NCBI RefSeq assembly: GCF_040412425.1
Contig: NC_089756.1
Location: 3,605,498-3,669,497 of the forward strand
Direction: 5' to 3'
DNA from: Macrobrachium rosenbergii
Lineage: Eukaryota > Arthropoda > Malacostraca > Decapoda > Palaemonidae
DNA length: 64,000 nt
Shown piece by piece: positions 1 to 12,300 of the stretch. Under the pieces are notes generated by a model. The model made no database searches. It saw nothing but the letters and a program-made list of their open reading frames with translations, and had not been told where the DNA came from. The first letter of the stretch is position 1. Each line of letters opens with the position of its first letter. The position numbers were made by a program, and so were the translations under genes.

Positions 1-42
1 CAGTACTTGGCCTTTGTCCTAAATTTTATATTCCAATTCATT
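1..42 (+). repeat. 3' end of a short interspersed repeat (cut by window edge)
   Basis: The first ~40 bases closely match 24430-24470, where the same text (TTGGCCTTTGGCCTAAATTC and neighbours) sits inside a LINE as a later insertion. The shared end shows that this is the tail of a dispersed short repeat. Its head lies outside the window, so class and full length cannot be given. Confidence 0.55.
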
Positions 43-524
43 AAAGAAGAAATTCTTCCCTTTGTAAGGAAAATATGTCGATCATTCAACGTTCTCACAA
101 TCAGTGCCTGATCAGATTATCCCAAAAGGAAGGAATCCCGACTGGTCTTTTATCATCCAAAATCTGTCGATCGTGCAACGTTCTCATAATCAGGGCCTGA
201 ACAGATTATCGCAACGATCAACGTGAACTTTCAGGTCAGAAAGTCGGTGCATTGTTTAGCAGAGCGGCCGCCCGCCACCCCGCCCCCCCCCCGCCCCCGC
301 GGCCCTAATCCTTTTTGTATTGCACACAAAATGATCCTGACATTTCACTTCCTCCCACTGCAGATCGATTGCGGATGTTTCAAGTCATGAGAGACACTTC
401 ATCGCTTTGCTCATTTTCCTCCTGAGGATGCGCAGAGCAGCTTTTGCATCCTGCACCGACGAATATTAAGGGATAACGAATAAGCACAAAGTTCCTTTCG
501 CACCACGTTCCGAAACAGCTACGG
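43..524. other. Anonymous sequence
   Basis: No coding frame, RNA gene or known repeat was recognised. A C-rich run is present at about 272-300. A short internal repeat occurs: the phrase around GTCGATC..CAACGTTCTCA..AATCAG is found at 77-105 and again at 166-195. Confidence 0.4.
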
Positions 525-885
525 TTTAATGGACTTTACCTTGGACTTTTGCCATAGTTTAGATCTACTTCCATTGGACTTTATTTTGGACTTTCTATGT
601 CGACTGGACTTGCCTTCTGAAATGTTGCTATGGTTAATTTATATATTGGACTTTGTTTCCGACTTTTCTATCTCGACTGGACTTGATTCGGTTTGTCGGT
701 TTCTGCTGGACTTTGTCCCGGTTTGTCATATTCTACTGGACTGTAATCTGTTTTGTGCTTGACTCGACTGAACTTTGTCAGATTCTAATGGACTTTGTTC
801 CGGTTTGTCAGATTTTGCTGGACTTTGTTCCGGTTTGGCAGATTCTACTGGACTGTTATCTGTTTTGTGCTTAAATCTACTGAAC
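525..885. repeat. Degenerate minisatellite built on TTGGACTTTG
   Basis: TGGACTTT-type motifs recur throughout. In the second half a longer unit of about 30-50 bases (GGACTTTGTTCCGGTTTGTCAG plus a CTACTGGACTG segment) is repeated at least three times with point changes. Short open frames across it are a by-product of the repeat, because the period hides stops in some frames; I do not call them genes. Confidence 0.6.
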
Positions 886-1328
886 ATGACATGGTTATGT
901 TCTGTTCTGCCTCTGAATGAAGAAGTAATGCCCACTTTTGTTCATTTCATGCCGATGCTCTTTGAATATTCAGGTTTATATGCTTTGTATTCATTGCGGG
1001 ACGCTTTCTGTCTTGTACAGTAATGTGGAATTTCCCTCCTAGAATCGAAATTTTAGAAACTGATTCACATAAATTATCATCTACATCGGCAGAATTCGTC
1101 CTTGAATGGGAGGATGTCATAGGCAACAATGGTAGTAGGTTAGGAAGAAGGACAATAACCTCCAACCACGAGCAGTAATGAACGCTTTCCGGAGACGTTT
1201 ATACGCCGTTCGAGAAAAAGGAAAACTGAAAAGGCTCCTCAGTCACCCATCCACAACAACGACCACCAATATCGCTTCGCTCATCGTCACACGTCACCCA
1301 ATGACCCTCCTTTCTGTTTCAGACACCT
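886..1328. other. Anonymous sequence
   Basis: No gene-like signal is seen. The short open frames on both strands show no family resemblance and have no supporting context. Confidence 0.4.
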
Positions 1329-1391
1329 TCTTCTTCTTCTTCTTCGTCTTCTCTTCTTCTTCTTCTTCTTCTTCTTCTTCTTCTTCTTCTC
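1329..1391 (+). repeat. (CTT)n microsatellite
   Basis: A nearly uninterrupted CTT/TTC run on the plus strand lies just ahead of the opposite-polarity (purine-rich) array that starts near 1490. Pyrimidine-rich and purine-rich blocks therefore face each other across about 100 bases of ordinary sequence. Confidence 0.9.
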
Positions 1392-1489
1392 AAGTTATGA
1401 AGGTGTCGCAAACTGGGATTTATTTAATCAAGACGGAAGTCTAAACTCTACGAGGTTTCAATGTTCTCAGGGAGGTAATTCGATGTTTC

Positions 1490-4400
1490 AGGGAGGAAGA
1501 GGAGGAGGAGACATAGAGGAAGGAAGAGAGGAGGAATAGAAAAAGGAGGAGGTGGCGGAGAAGGAATAGAAGGAGGAGAGGATAATGAGGAAGAGGAGGA
1601 GAAGGAGAAGAAGAGAGTGGATGAGGAGGAAGGGAAAAGAAGAGGAAGGAGGAGGAGGAGGAGGAGGAGGAGGAGGAGGAGAAAAAACAAAAGAAAAAGG
1701 AGGAATGGAAGAAAGAGGAGAAGGAGGAGAAGAAGAAGAGGAACAGGGAGGAGGAGAAGAGAAATAAGAAGGAAAAGAAGAAGGAAGAGTGGAAGAAAGA
1801 GAAGGAGGAGAAGAAGAGGAAGGAGGAGAAGAAGAGGAAGGAGGAGAAAAAGATGAAGAAAAATTAGAAAAAGAAGAAACAGGAGGAATGGAAGAAAGAG
1901 GAGGAGGAGGAGGAGAAGAAGAAGAAGGAAGAATGGAAGAAAGAGGAGAAGGAGGAGAAGAAGAGGAAGGAGGAGAAAAAGAAGAAGAAAAAGGAGAAAA
2001 AGAAGAAACAGGATGGAATGGAAGAAAGAGGAGGATGAGGAGAAGAAGAAGGAAGAATGGAAGAAAGAGGAGAAGGAGGAGAAGGAGGAGAAGAAAAAGG
2101 AGAAAAAGAAGAAGGAGGAATGGAAGAAAGAGGAAGAGGAGGAAAAGAAGAAGAGGGAGGAGAAGAAGAAGGAGAAGAAGAAGGAGGAATGGAAGAAAGA
2201 GGAGGAGGAGGAGGAGGAAAAGAAAAAGAAGGAAAAGAAGAAGGAGGAATAGAAGAAAGAGGAGGAGGAGGAGGAGAAGAAGGAAGAATGGAAGACAGAG
2301 GAGACGGAGGAGAGGAAGAAGAGGAAGGAGGAGAGAAAGAAGAAGAAAAAGGAGAAGAAGAAGAAGGAGGAATGTAAGAAAGAGGGGGAGGAGGAAAAGA
2401 AGAAGAGGAAGGTGAAGGAGGAGGAGGAGGAGGAGGGGGAGGAGGAGGAGGAGGAGAAGAAGAAAGAGAAGAAGAAGGAGGAATGGAAGAAAGAGGAGAA
2501 GGAGGAGGAGAAGAAGAAGAAGAAGAAGGAAAAGAAGAAGGAGGAGTGAAAAAAAGATTAGGAGGAGGAGAAGAAGAAAAAAAGGAAAAGAAGTGAGGAA
2601 TGAAAGAAAGAGGAAGAGGAGGGGAAGAAGAAGAGAAAAGAGGAGGGCGAGGAGGAGGAGAAGAAGAATAAGGAAAAGAAGAGGGAGGAATGGAAAAAAG
2701 AGGAGGAGGAGGAGGAGGAGGAGAAGAAAAAGAGGAAGGAGGAGGAGGAAAAGAAGAAGAAGGAGAAGAAGGAGAAATGAAAGAAAGAGGAGAAGGAGGA
2801 GAAGAAGAAGATAAAGGAAGAGAAAAAGAAGAAGAAAAGGAAAAGGGGAAGAAGAAGCAGGAGGAATGGAAGAAAGAGGAGGAGGAGGAGGAGAAGAAGA
2901 AGAAGGAAGATTGGAAGAAAGAGGAGGAGGAGAAGAAAAGAAAAGAGGAGGAGGAGGAAAAGAAGAAGGAAAAGAAGAAGGAGGAATGGGAAAAAGAGGA
3001 GAAGGAGGAGAAGAGGAAGAGAAAGGAGAAGAAGAAGAAGAAGAAGGAGGAGAAATGGACGAAACAAGAGGAGGAGGAGGAAAAGAAAAAAAGAAGGAAA
3101 AGAAGAAGAAAGAACGGAAGAAGGATGAGAAGTAGGAAAAAAAGAAAAGGAAGAAGGAGGGAAAGGATGAGAAAAAGAAACGGAAGGAGGAGGAGGAGAA
3201 GGAGGAGAAGAAGAAGAGGAAAAGAAGAAGGAGGAATGGAAAAAAGAGGAGGAGGAAGAGAACAAGAAGAAGAAGAAGGGAAAGTAGAAGAAGGAATAGA
3301 AGAAAGAGGAGCAGAAGAAGTAGACAAAAGAGGAGGAGGAGGAGAAGAAAAAGGAGGAGAAGAAAGAGGAAAGGAAGAAAGAGAAGAAGGAGGAGAAGAA
3401 GGAGTGAAGAAGGAGGAATGGAAAAAAGAGGAGAAAGGGGAGAATAAGAAGAGAAAGAAGGAGGAGGAGGAGAAGAAGAAGAAGGAGAAGAAGAAAGAGG
3501 AATGGAAACACGAGGAGGAGGAGGAAGAGGAGGAGGTGAAGAGAAAGGAGGAGGAGGAGGAGGAGAAGAAGAAGAAAGAGGTATGGAAGAAATTGGAGGA
3601 GGAGGAGAAGAAGAAAGAGGAATGGAAACACGAGGAGGAGGAGGTAGAGGAGGAGATGAAGAGAAAGGAGGAGGAGGAGGAGAGGAGAAGAAGAAGAAAG
3701 AGGTATGGAAGAAATTGGAGGAGGAGGAGAAGAAGAAGAGGAAGGAGGAGGAGGAGAAAAAGCAGAAGAAGAAGAAGGATAAGAAAAAGGAGGAATGGAA
3801 GAAAGAGGAGGAGGAGGAGAAAAAGAAGAGAAAGGAGAAGGGGGAGAAGAAGAAAAAGGGGAAGAAGAAGGAGGAATGGTAGAAAGAGGAGAAGAAGGAG
3901 AGAAAGGAGGAGGAGTAGATGAAGAAGAAGGAGAAGAAGGAGGAATGGTAGAAAGAAGAGAAGGAGGAGAAGAAGACAAAAGAGTAGAAGGAGTAGAAGA
4001 AGAAGAAAGACGAGAAGAAGTACGAAAAGTAGAAAGAGGAGAAGGAGGAGGAGAAGAAGAGAAAGAAGGAAGAAGAGTAGATGAAGAAGAAGGAAAAGAA
4101 GAAGGAGGACTGGTAGAAAGAGGAGAAAGAGGAGAAGAAGAAGAAAAAGGAGGAGGAGGAGAAGAAGAAGAAAAAGGAGGAGGAGGAGAAGAAGAAGAAA
4201 AAGGAGGAGGAGGAGGAGGAGAAGAAGAAGAAAAAGGAGGAGGAGGAGGGGGAGGAGAAGAAGAAGAAAGAAAAGAATAAGGAGGAATAGAAAAAAGAGG
4301 AGGAGGAGAAGAAGAAGAGAAAGGAGAATGAGGAGTAGAAAAAGAAAAACAAGAAGAAGGGGAATGGAAAAAAGAGAAGGAGGAGAAAAAGCAGAGAAAT

Positions 4401-6521
4401 GAGTAGAAGGAGGAGAAGAAGTAGAAAGAAAAGAAAAAGAAGGAATGGAAAAAAGAGGAGAAGGAGAAGTAAAGAAAGGAGGAAAAGGAGAAGGAAGAAT
4501 TAAAGAAAGAGGAGAAGGAGGATAAAAAGACAAGGTAGGAGGAGGAGTAGAAGAAGAATGAAAAGAAGGAGGAATGCTAGAAAGAGGAGAAGGAGGAGAA
4601 GAAGAAGAGAAAAGAGGAGGAGAAAGAGAAGTAGAAGGAGAAGAAGAAGGAGGAATGGAAAAAGAGGAGAAGAACGAGAAGAAAAAGTGGAAGGAGGAGG
4701 AGAAGAAGGAGAAGAAGAAGAAGGAATGGAAAAAAGAGGAGAAGAAGAGGAAGGAGGAGGAGGAGAAGAAGAAGGAAAAGAAGGAGGAATGGAAGAAAGA
4801 GTACAAAGAGGAGAAGAAGAAGAGGAAGATGGACGAGGAGGAGGAGGAAGAGGAGCAGCAGAAGAAGAAGGAGAGGAAGGAGGAGTATTGGAAGAAAGAG
4901 GAAGAGGAGGAAAAGAAGAAGGGGAAGGAGAGGAGGAGAAAAAAAGAAGGAGAAGAAAAAGGAGGAATGGAAAAAAGAGGAGGAGGAGGAGAAGGAGAAA
5001 AAAAGAAGAAGAAGAAGGAGGAATGGAAGAAAGAGGAGGAGGAGGAGGAGGAGGAAGAGAAGATAAAATGGGAAGAGGAGGAGAAAAAGAAGAAGGAAAA
5101 GAAGAGGAATGGAAAAAAGAGGAGAAGGAGGAGAAGAAGAGGAAGGATGAGGAGTAGAAGAAGAAGAAAAAGGAGAAGAAGAAGAAGGAGGGATGGAAGA
5201 AAGAGGCGGAGGAAGAGGAGAAGAAGAAGAAAGAGAAGAAGAAGGAAGGGAAGAAAGACGAGAAGAAGAAGAAGAAGAAGAAGAAGAAGAAGAAGAAGAA
5301 GAAGAAGAAGAAGAAGGGGGATTGGAAGAAAGAGTAGGAGAAGGAGAAGAAGTAGAGAAAAGAGTGGGAGGAGGAGTACAAAAAGAAAGAGAAGAAGAAG
5401 GATGAAAGGTAAAAGAGAAGGAGGAGAGGAGGAGGATGAGGAGAAGAAGGAGAAGAAGAAGGAGAAAAGGAAAAAAGAGGAGAAGGGGGAGAAGGATTAG
5501 AAGGAGAAGAAGAAGGAGGAATGGAATAAAAGGAGAATGAGAAGTAGAAAAAAAGAAAGGAGGAGGAGGAGGAGAATAAGAAGAAGGAAAAGAAGGAGGA
5601 ATGGAATAAAGAAGAGGAGAAGGAGAAGAAGGAGAGGAAGGAGCAGGAGAAGAAGAAGCAGAAGAAGAAGGAGGGGTGGAAGAAAGAGGAGAAGGGGGAG
5701 AAGAAGCTGAGGAACGAGGAGGAAGAGGAGGAGGAGAAGAAGAAGAAGGAAAAGAAGAAGGAGGAATGGAAGAAAGAGGAGAAAGAGGAGAAGAAGAAGA
5801 GGAAGATGAACGAGGAGGAGGAAGAGGAGAAGAAGGAGGAGGAATGGAAGAAAGAGTAGGAGGAGGAAAAGAAGAAGGGGAAGGAGGAGGAGAAGAAGAA
5901 AAGGAGGGAGGAGAAGAAGAAAAAGAGGGAGAAGAAGAAGGAGGAATGGAAGAAAGAGGAGGAGGAGAATAAGAAGGAAAAGAAGAAGGAGGAATTGAAG
6001 AAAGAGGAGGAGGAGGTGAAGAAAATAAAAGTGGAAGAGGAGAGAAGAAGAAGAAGGAAAAGGATGAATGGAAAAAAGAGGAGAAGGAGGAGAAGAACAG
6101 GAAGGATGAGGAGGAGAAGAAGAAGAAGTAGAAAAAGAAATGAGGAGGTGAAGGAGGAGAAGAGGAAGGAAAATGAAGGAGGAATGGAGAAGAAGAAAAA
6201 GGAAAGAAGAAAAATGGAAAAGAGGAGAAGAAGAAGAAGAAGAAGAAGAAGAAGAAGAAGAAGAAGAAGAAGAAGAAGAAGAAGAAGAAGAAGAAGAAGA
6301 AGAAGAAGAAGAATGAGGAATGGAAGAAAAAGGAGGGCGAGGAAGAGAAGAAGAAGAGAAAGGAGGAGAAGGAGGAGAAGAAGACGGAGGAGAAGAAGGA
6401 GAAAAAGAAGGAGGATTGGAAGAAAGAGGAGAAGTAGGATACGAAGAAGATAAAGGGGGATGAGGAGGAAGGATAAGAAGAAGGAGAAGCCGAAGAAAGA
6501 GGAGAAGGAGGAGAAAAAAAA
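1490..6521 (+). repeat. Polypurine minisatellite array, block 1
   Basis: About 5 kb consists almost only of A and G on the plus strand. It is built from variable units of very roughly 50-100 bases. Each unit carries a near-invariant tag (GGAGGAATGGAAGAAAGAGG), followed by runs of GGA, GAA and GAAA. The T in the tag is almost the only pyrimidine. Tags always point the same way. Pure trinucleotide stretches occur inside, for example (GAA)n near 5255-5313 and 6227-6310. The very long minus-strand reading frames here exist only because a polypyrimidine strand cannot form stop codons; they encode Ser/Phe/Leu/Pro low complexity and are not genes. Confidence 0.93.
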
Positions 6522-6804
6522 ATTAAAGTATACCTTAGTTTAACCAGACCACTGAGCTGATTAACAGCTCTCCCAGAGAGGGCTGCCCGAAGGATTAGAC
6601 TTATTTACGTGGCTAAGAACCAACTGGTTACCTAGCAACGGGACCTACAGTTTATTGTGGAATCCGAACCACATTATAGATAGAAATTAATTTCTTTCAC
6701 CAGAAATAAATTCCCCTAATTCTTCATTGGCCGGCCGGAGACTCGAACTCAGGCCTGGCAGAGTGCTAGCCGAGAACTCTATTGACTCTTCCAACGAAGG
6801 AACT
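6522..6804 (-). mobile_element. tRNA-derived SINE, copy 1
   Basis: This ~280-bp unit of ordinary base composition sits inside the purine array and has a second copy at 9019-9301. Read on the minus strand, the right end gives a tRNA-like head: GAGTTCGAGTCTCCGG resembles the polymerase III B box, and an A-box-like segment lies ~35 bases upstream. The rest is a conserved body that includes TTAACCAGACCACTGAGCTG on the plus strand. The minus-strand 3' end is next to an A/T-rich stretch at 6514-6526. I infer a SINE mobilised by a LINE. A clean target-site duplication cannot be read because the flanks are repetitive. Confidence 0.75.
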
Positions 6805-9018
6805 AGAAGGAGGAGAAGAAAAAGAAGAAAAAGATAAAGAAGGAAGAGGAGTAGGAGAAGAAGAGGGAGAAGAAGAAGGAGAAAAAGAAGAAAGAGAAGA
6901 AAGAGAAGAAGAAGGTAGAGGAGGGGGAGGAGGAGAAGGAGAAGAAGAATGAGGAATGGAAGAAATAGGAGGAGAAGGAGAAGAAGAAGAGAAAGGAGGA
7001 GGAGGAGAAAAAGAAGGATAAGAAGGAGAAATGGAAGAAAGAGGAGAAGGAGGAGGGGAAGAAGATAAAGGAGGAGAAGGAGGAGGAGAAGAAGAAGGAG
7101 GATTGGAAGAAAGATTAGAAGGAGGAGAGGAAGATAAAGAAGGAGGAGGAGGAGAAGAAGAGGGAGAAGAATAAGAAATAGAAATGGATGAAAGAGGAGA
7201 AAGAGGAGAAGAAGAAGATAGGGGAGGAGTAGGAGGAGAAGAAGAAGAAGAATGGGAAGGAGGAGGAGAAGAAGAAGGGGAAGGAGGAGGAGAAGAAGGA
7301 GAAGAAGAAGTAGGAATGGAAGAAAAAGGAGAAAGAGGAGAAGAAGAAGAGAAAGGAGGAGGAGGAGGAGAATGAGGAGGAGAAGAAGAAGGAGGAATCG
7401 AAGAAATAGGAGGAGGAGGACGAGGAGGAGAAGAATAAGGAGAAGAAGAAGGAAGAATGGAAGAACGAGGATTAGGAGTAGAGAAAGGAGGAGGAGAAGA
7501 AGAACAGAAAGGAGGAGGGTGGAAGAGGAAGAGGAGAAGAAGAAGAAGGAGAAATGCAAGAAAGGGGTGAAGGAGGAGAAGAGGAAGAAGAAGGAGGAAT
7601 GGAAGAACATGGAGGAGGAGGAAAAGAATAAGAGAAATGATGAGGATGAGGAGGAGGAGGAGAAGAAGAAGGAGAAGAAGAATTAGGAATGGAAGAAAGA
7701 GTAGAAGGAAGAAAAGAAGAAGAGAAAAGGGGAGGAGGAAAAGAAGAAGTAGAAGAAGAAGGAGAAATGGAATAAAGAGTAGAAGGAGGAGAAGAAGAAG
7801 ATAAACGAGGAGTAGAGAAGAAGAAGGAGAAGAAAGTGGAGGAATGGAAGAAATAGGAGGAGGAAGAGAAGAAGAAGAGAAAGGAGGGCGAGGAGGAGAA
7901 TACTAAGAAGAAGGGGAAGAAGAAGGAGGAATGGAAGAAAAAGGAGAAGGAAGAGAAGGCGAAGAGAAACGAGGAATAAAAGAAGTAGAATAAGAAGAAG
8001 AAGAGAAAAGGGGTGGAGGTTGAGGAGAAGAAGAAGAAGAAAAGGAAGGAGGAATGGAAGAAATAGGAGGAGGAGGAGGAGGAGGAGGAGGAGAAGAGAA
8101 AGGATGAGGAGGAGGAGGAGAAGAAGAAAAGGAAGAAAAAGAAGAAGAAAGAGGAAGAAATAGAAGGAGGAATAGAGGAGGAAGAGAAAGGAGGGCGAGG
8201 AGAAGACTAAGAAGGAGAAGAAGGAGGAATGGGAGAAAAAGGAGAAGGAAGAGAAAACGAAGAGAAACGAGGAATAAGAGGAGAAGTAGAATAAGAAGGT
8301 GGAATGGAAGAAAGAGGAGAAGGAGGAGAAGAAGAAGAGAAAAGGGGAGGAGGTTGAGGAGAAGAAGAAAAAGAAGAGGAAGGAGGAATGGAAAAAATAG
8401 GGGGAGGAGGAGAAGAAGAGAAAGGATGAGGAGGAGGAGAAGAGGAGGAAGGAAAAGAAGCAGAAGGAATGGAAGAGAGAGGAGAAGGAAGAGAAGAAGA
8501 AGAGAAACGAGGAATAACAGTAGAAGAAGAAGAAGGAAGAAGGAGGAATGGAAGAAAGAGGAGAAGGAGGGGAAGAAGAAGAGAAAGAAGGAGGAGGACG
8601 ACGAGGAGGAGGAAGAGGAGAAGAAGAAGAATGAGAAGAAGGAGTAATGGAAGAAAGAGGAAAAGGAGGAGAAGAGGAGAAAGCAGGAGGAGGAGGAGGA
8701 GGAGGAGGAGAAGAAGAAGAAGAAGAAGGATGAATGAAAGAAAAAGGAGAAGGGGGAGAAGAAAAGAAAGGAGGAGGAAGAGAAGGAGAAGAAGAAGAAG
8801 GAAGAATGGAAGGCAGGGGAGGAGGAGGAGGAGGAGAGGAAAAAGAGGAAGGAGGAGGAGGATTAAGAGAAGAAGAAGAAGAAGAAGGAGACGAAGAAGG
8901 AGGAATTGAAGTAAGAGGAGAAGGAGGAGAAGAGAAAAGAGGAGGAGAAGAAGAAGAAGAAGGAGTAATGGAAGAAAATGAAGGAGGAGGAGGAGGAGGA
9001 GGGGGAGGAGGAGGAGAA
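6805..9018 (+). repeat. Polypurine minisatellite array, block 2
   Basis: This continues block 1 with the same tag, the same polarity and the same GGA/GAA filler. It is slightly richer in TAG-containing variants (AAATAGGAGGAGG). Minus-strand frames are again compositional. Confidence 0.92.
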
Positions 9019-9301
9019 AGTTAAGTACATCTTAGTTTAACCAGACCACTGAGCTGATTAACAGCTCTCCCAGAGAGGGCTGGCCCGAAGGATTACATTC
9101 ATTTTACGTGGTTAAGAACCAACTGGTTACCTAGCAACAGGACCTACAGCTTATTGTGGAATCCGGACCACATTATGATGAGAAATGAATTTCTGTCACC
9201 AGAATAAATTCCTCTAATTCTTCACTGGCCGCTCGGAGAGTCGAGCGCTGGGCCAACAGCGTGCTAGCCGAGAGCTCTACCCACCCCTCCAATGAAGAAC
9301 T
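9019..9301 (-). mobile_element. tRNA-derived SINE, copy 2
   Basis: Same family and orientation as 6522-6804, aligned over the full length with scattered substitutions and small indels; for example, the head has GGCCGCTCGGAGAGTCGAGCGC where copy 1 has GGCCGGCCGGAGACTCGAACTC. The B-box-like region is therefore more decayed here. The flanking purine sequence differs from that of copy 1, which argues for independent insertions, although duplication of a block cannot be excluded. Confidence 0.75.
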
Positions 9302-12300
9302 GTAGGAGGAGGAGGAGAAGAAGAATAGAAAGGAGGAGGAGGAGTAGGAAGAGAAGAAGAAGAATGAGAATAAGAAGGAGGAATGGAAGAAAGAGGATAA
9401 GAAGGAGAAGAAAAAGAGAAAGGAGGAGGGGGAGGAGGAAGAGAAGAGGGAGAAGGAGGAGGAATGGAAGAAAGAGGAGAGGAAGTAGAAGAAGAAGAGA
9501 AAGGAGGAGGGGGAGATGGCGAAGAAGAAGAAGGAGGAATGGAAGAAACAGGAGGGGCAAGAGAAGACGAAGAGAAATATAGAGCAGGAGGAGAAGAAAA
9601 AGAAGAAGAAGGAGGAATTTTAAAAAGAGGAGAAGAAGAAGAGGAAGGAGGAAGAGGTGGAGGAAAAGAAGAAGTAGAAGAAGGAGGAGGAATGGAAGAA
9701 ATGGGAGGAGGAGGAGAAGAATAAGAAGAGAAAGGAGGAGGAGAGCAAGAAGAAGGAGGAATGGAAGAAAGTGGAGAAGGAGGAAAAGACGAGGAGAAAA
9801 GAGGAGGAAGAGGAGGAGAAGAAGAAGGAGGAATGGAAGAAATAGAAGGAGAAGGATAAGAAGAGAAAGGAGGAGGAGGAGAAGAATAAGGAGACGGAGA
9901 CGGAGGAATGGAAGACAGAGGAGAAAGAGGAGAAGAAAAATAGAAAGGAGGAGGAGGAGAAGAAGAAGGAAAAAAAGAAGGAAGAATGGGACAAAGAGGA
10001 GAAGAAGAAGAGGAAGGAGGAGGATGAGAAGGAGAAGACGAAGGAGGAACGCAAGAAAGAGGAGAAGGAGGAGAAGGAGAAGAAAAAGTAGGAGGAGGAG
10101 GAATGGAAGAAAATCTACGAGGAGGAGAAGAATAAGAGAAAGGAGGAGGATGAGGAGGAGGAGGAGGAGAAGAAGAAAGAGAAGAAGAAGGAGGAATGGA
10201 AGAAAGAGTAGTAGGAAGAAAAGAAGAGAAACGAGTAGGAGGAGAAGTAGAAGAAGAAGGAGGAATGGAATAAAGAGGAGGAGGAGGAGAGGAAGAAGAG
10301 AAAGGAGGAAGAGGAGGAGGAGGAGGAGAAGAAGAATAAGAAACAGAAGAAGAAGGAGGAATGCAAGAAATAAGAGGAGGAGGAGAAGAAGAGAAAGGAG
10401 GAGTAGGAGGTGAAGAAGAAGAAGAAGGAGGAATGGAAGAAAGAGAAGGAAGAGAAAAAGAAGAGAAAGGAGGAGAAGGAGGAGGAGAAGAAGAAGAAGG
10501 GGAAGAAGAAGGAGGAATGGAAGAAATAGGAGGAGGAGGAGGAGGAGAAGAAGGAGAGAAAGGAGGAGGAGAACAAGAAGGAGGAATGGAAGAAAGTGGA
10601 GAAGGAGGAGAAGAAGAAGAGAAAAGAGGAGGAAGAGTAGGAGAAGAAGAGGGAGGAATGGAAGAAATAGGAGGAGGAGGAGAAGAAGAAGAGAAAGGAG
10701 GAGGAAGAGAAGAATAAGTAGAAGAAGAGGGAGTGGAAGATAGAGGAGAAGGAGGGGAAGGAGAAGAAGAGAAAGGAGGAGGAGGAGATGAGGAACAGAA
10801 AGGAGGAGGAGGAGGAGGAATGCAAGAAAGAAGAGAAGGAGGAGAAAAAGAAGAAGGAGGGGGAGGAATGGAAGAAAATCTAGGAGGAGGAGAAGAATAA
10901 GAGAAAGGAAGAAGAAGAAGAAGAAGAAGAAGAAGAAGAAGAAGAAGAAGAAGAAGAAGAAGAAGGAGGAGGAGGAGGAATGGAAGAAAGAGTAGAAGGA
11001 AGAAAAGAAGAAGAAAAATGAGGAGTAGGAGAAGAAGATATAGAAGAAGAAGGAGGAATGGAATAAAGAGGAGGAGGAGCAGGAGAGGAAGAAAAGAAAG
11101 GAGGAGGAGGAGGAGGAGGAGGAGGAGGAGGAGGAGGAGAAGAAGAAGAAGAAGAAGGAGAAGAAGAAGAAGAAGAAGAAGGAGGAATGGAAGAAGTAAG
11201 AGAAGAAGAAGAAGAAGAAGAAGAAGAAGAAGAAGAAGAAGAAGAAGAAGAAGAAGAAGAAGAAGAAGGAGGAGGAGGAGCAGAAGAAGGAGGAATGGAA
11301 GAAAGAGGAGAAGGAAGAGAAGAAGATGGACGAATGGAAGAAAGAGGAGAAGGAGGAGAAGAAGAAGAGAAAGGAGGAGGAGGAGGAGGAGAAGAAGAAG
11401 AAGAAGAAGGAGAAGAAGGAGGAATGGAAGAAATAGGAGGAGGAGGAGAAGATGAAAAGAAATGAGGAGGGGGGAGGAGGAGGAGGATAAGAAGAAGAAG
11501 AAGGGGAAGAAGAAGAAGGAATGGAAGAAAGAAGAGAAAGAAGAGAAGAAGAGAAACGAGGAATAGGAGAAGAAGAGGTAGAAGAAGGAGAAATGGAAGA
11601 AAGAGAAAAAGAGGAGGAGAAGAAGAAGAGAAAGGAGGAGGAGGAGGAGGAGAAGGAATGAAAGAAAGAGGAGAAGGAGGAGGAGAAGAAGAAGAGAAAG
11701 GAGGAGAAGATGACGAAGACTAAGATGGAAGAATGGAAGAAAGAGGAGAGGGGGGAGAAGAAGAGGAGAAAGGTGGAGGAGGAGGAGGAGGAGGAGGAGA
11801 ATGAGAAGAAGAATAAAAAATGAAAGAAAGAGGAGAGGGAGTAGAAGAAGAGAAAGGAGGAGGAGGAGAAGGAGAAGAAGGAAGAATGGAAGACAGAGGA
11901 GGAGGAGGAGGAGAAGAAGAAGAGGAGGGAAGAAGAGTATTAGGAGAAGAAGAAGAAGAAGGAGAAGAAGAGGGAGGAATGGAAGGAAGAGGAGAAGGGG
12001 AAGGAAAAGAGAAAGGAGGAGGAATGGGAGAAAAAAATGAGAAAAAGATGGAGGAATGGAAGAAAGACGGGAATAAGGAGGAGAAAGGAGGAGGAGGTGG
12101 AGGAGGAGGGGAAGACGAAGAAGGAGAAGAAGGAGGAATGGAAGAAAGAGGAGAAGAAGGAGAAGAAGAAAAGAAAAGAGGAGGAATAGGAGATGAAAAA
12201 AGGAGAAAAAGAAAGAGGAATGGAAGAAAGACGAGAAGAAGGAGAAGAAGAAGAGAAAGGAGGAGGAGGAGGAGGAGGAGGAGGAGGAGGAGCAGGAGCA

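Noticed and set aside
1488..4806. Very long minus-strand open frames (954 and 980 codons) rich in Ser, Phe, Leu and Pro
   Set aside because: A pyrimidine-only strand cannot form stop codons, so length is expected by composition. There is no domain, and translation follows the minisatellite.
2690..5500. Plus-strand frames of Glu/Lys/Gly/Arg, which look like nuclear acidic or basic proteins
   Set aside because: Translation of GGA/GAA repeats in shifting frames. Several frames overlap and none has a gene-like start, end or composition.
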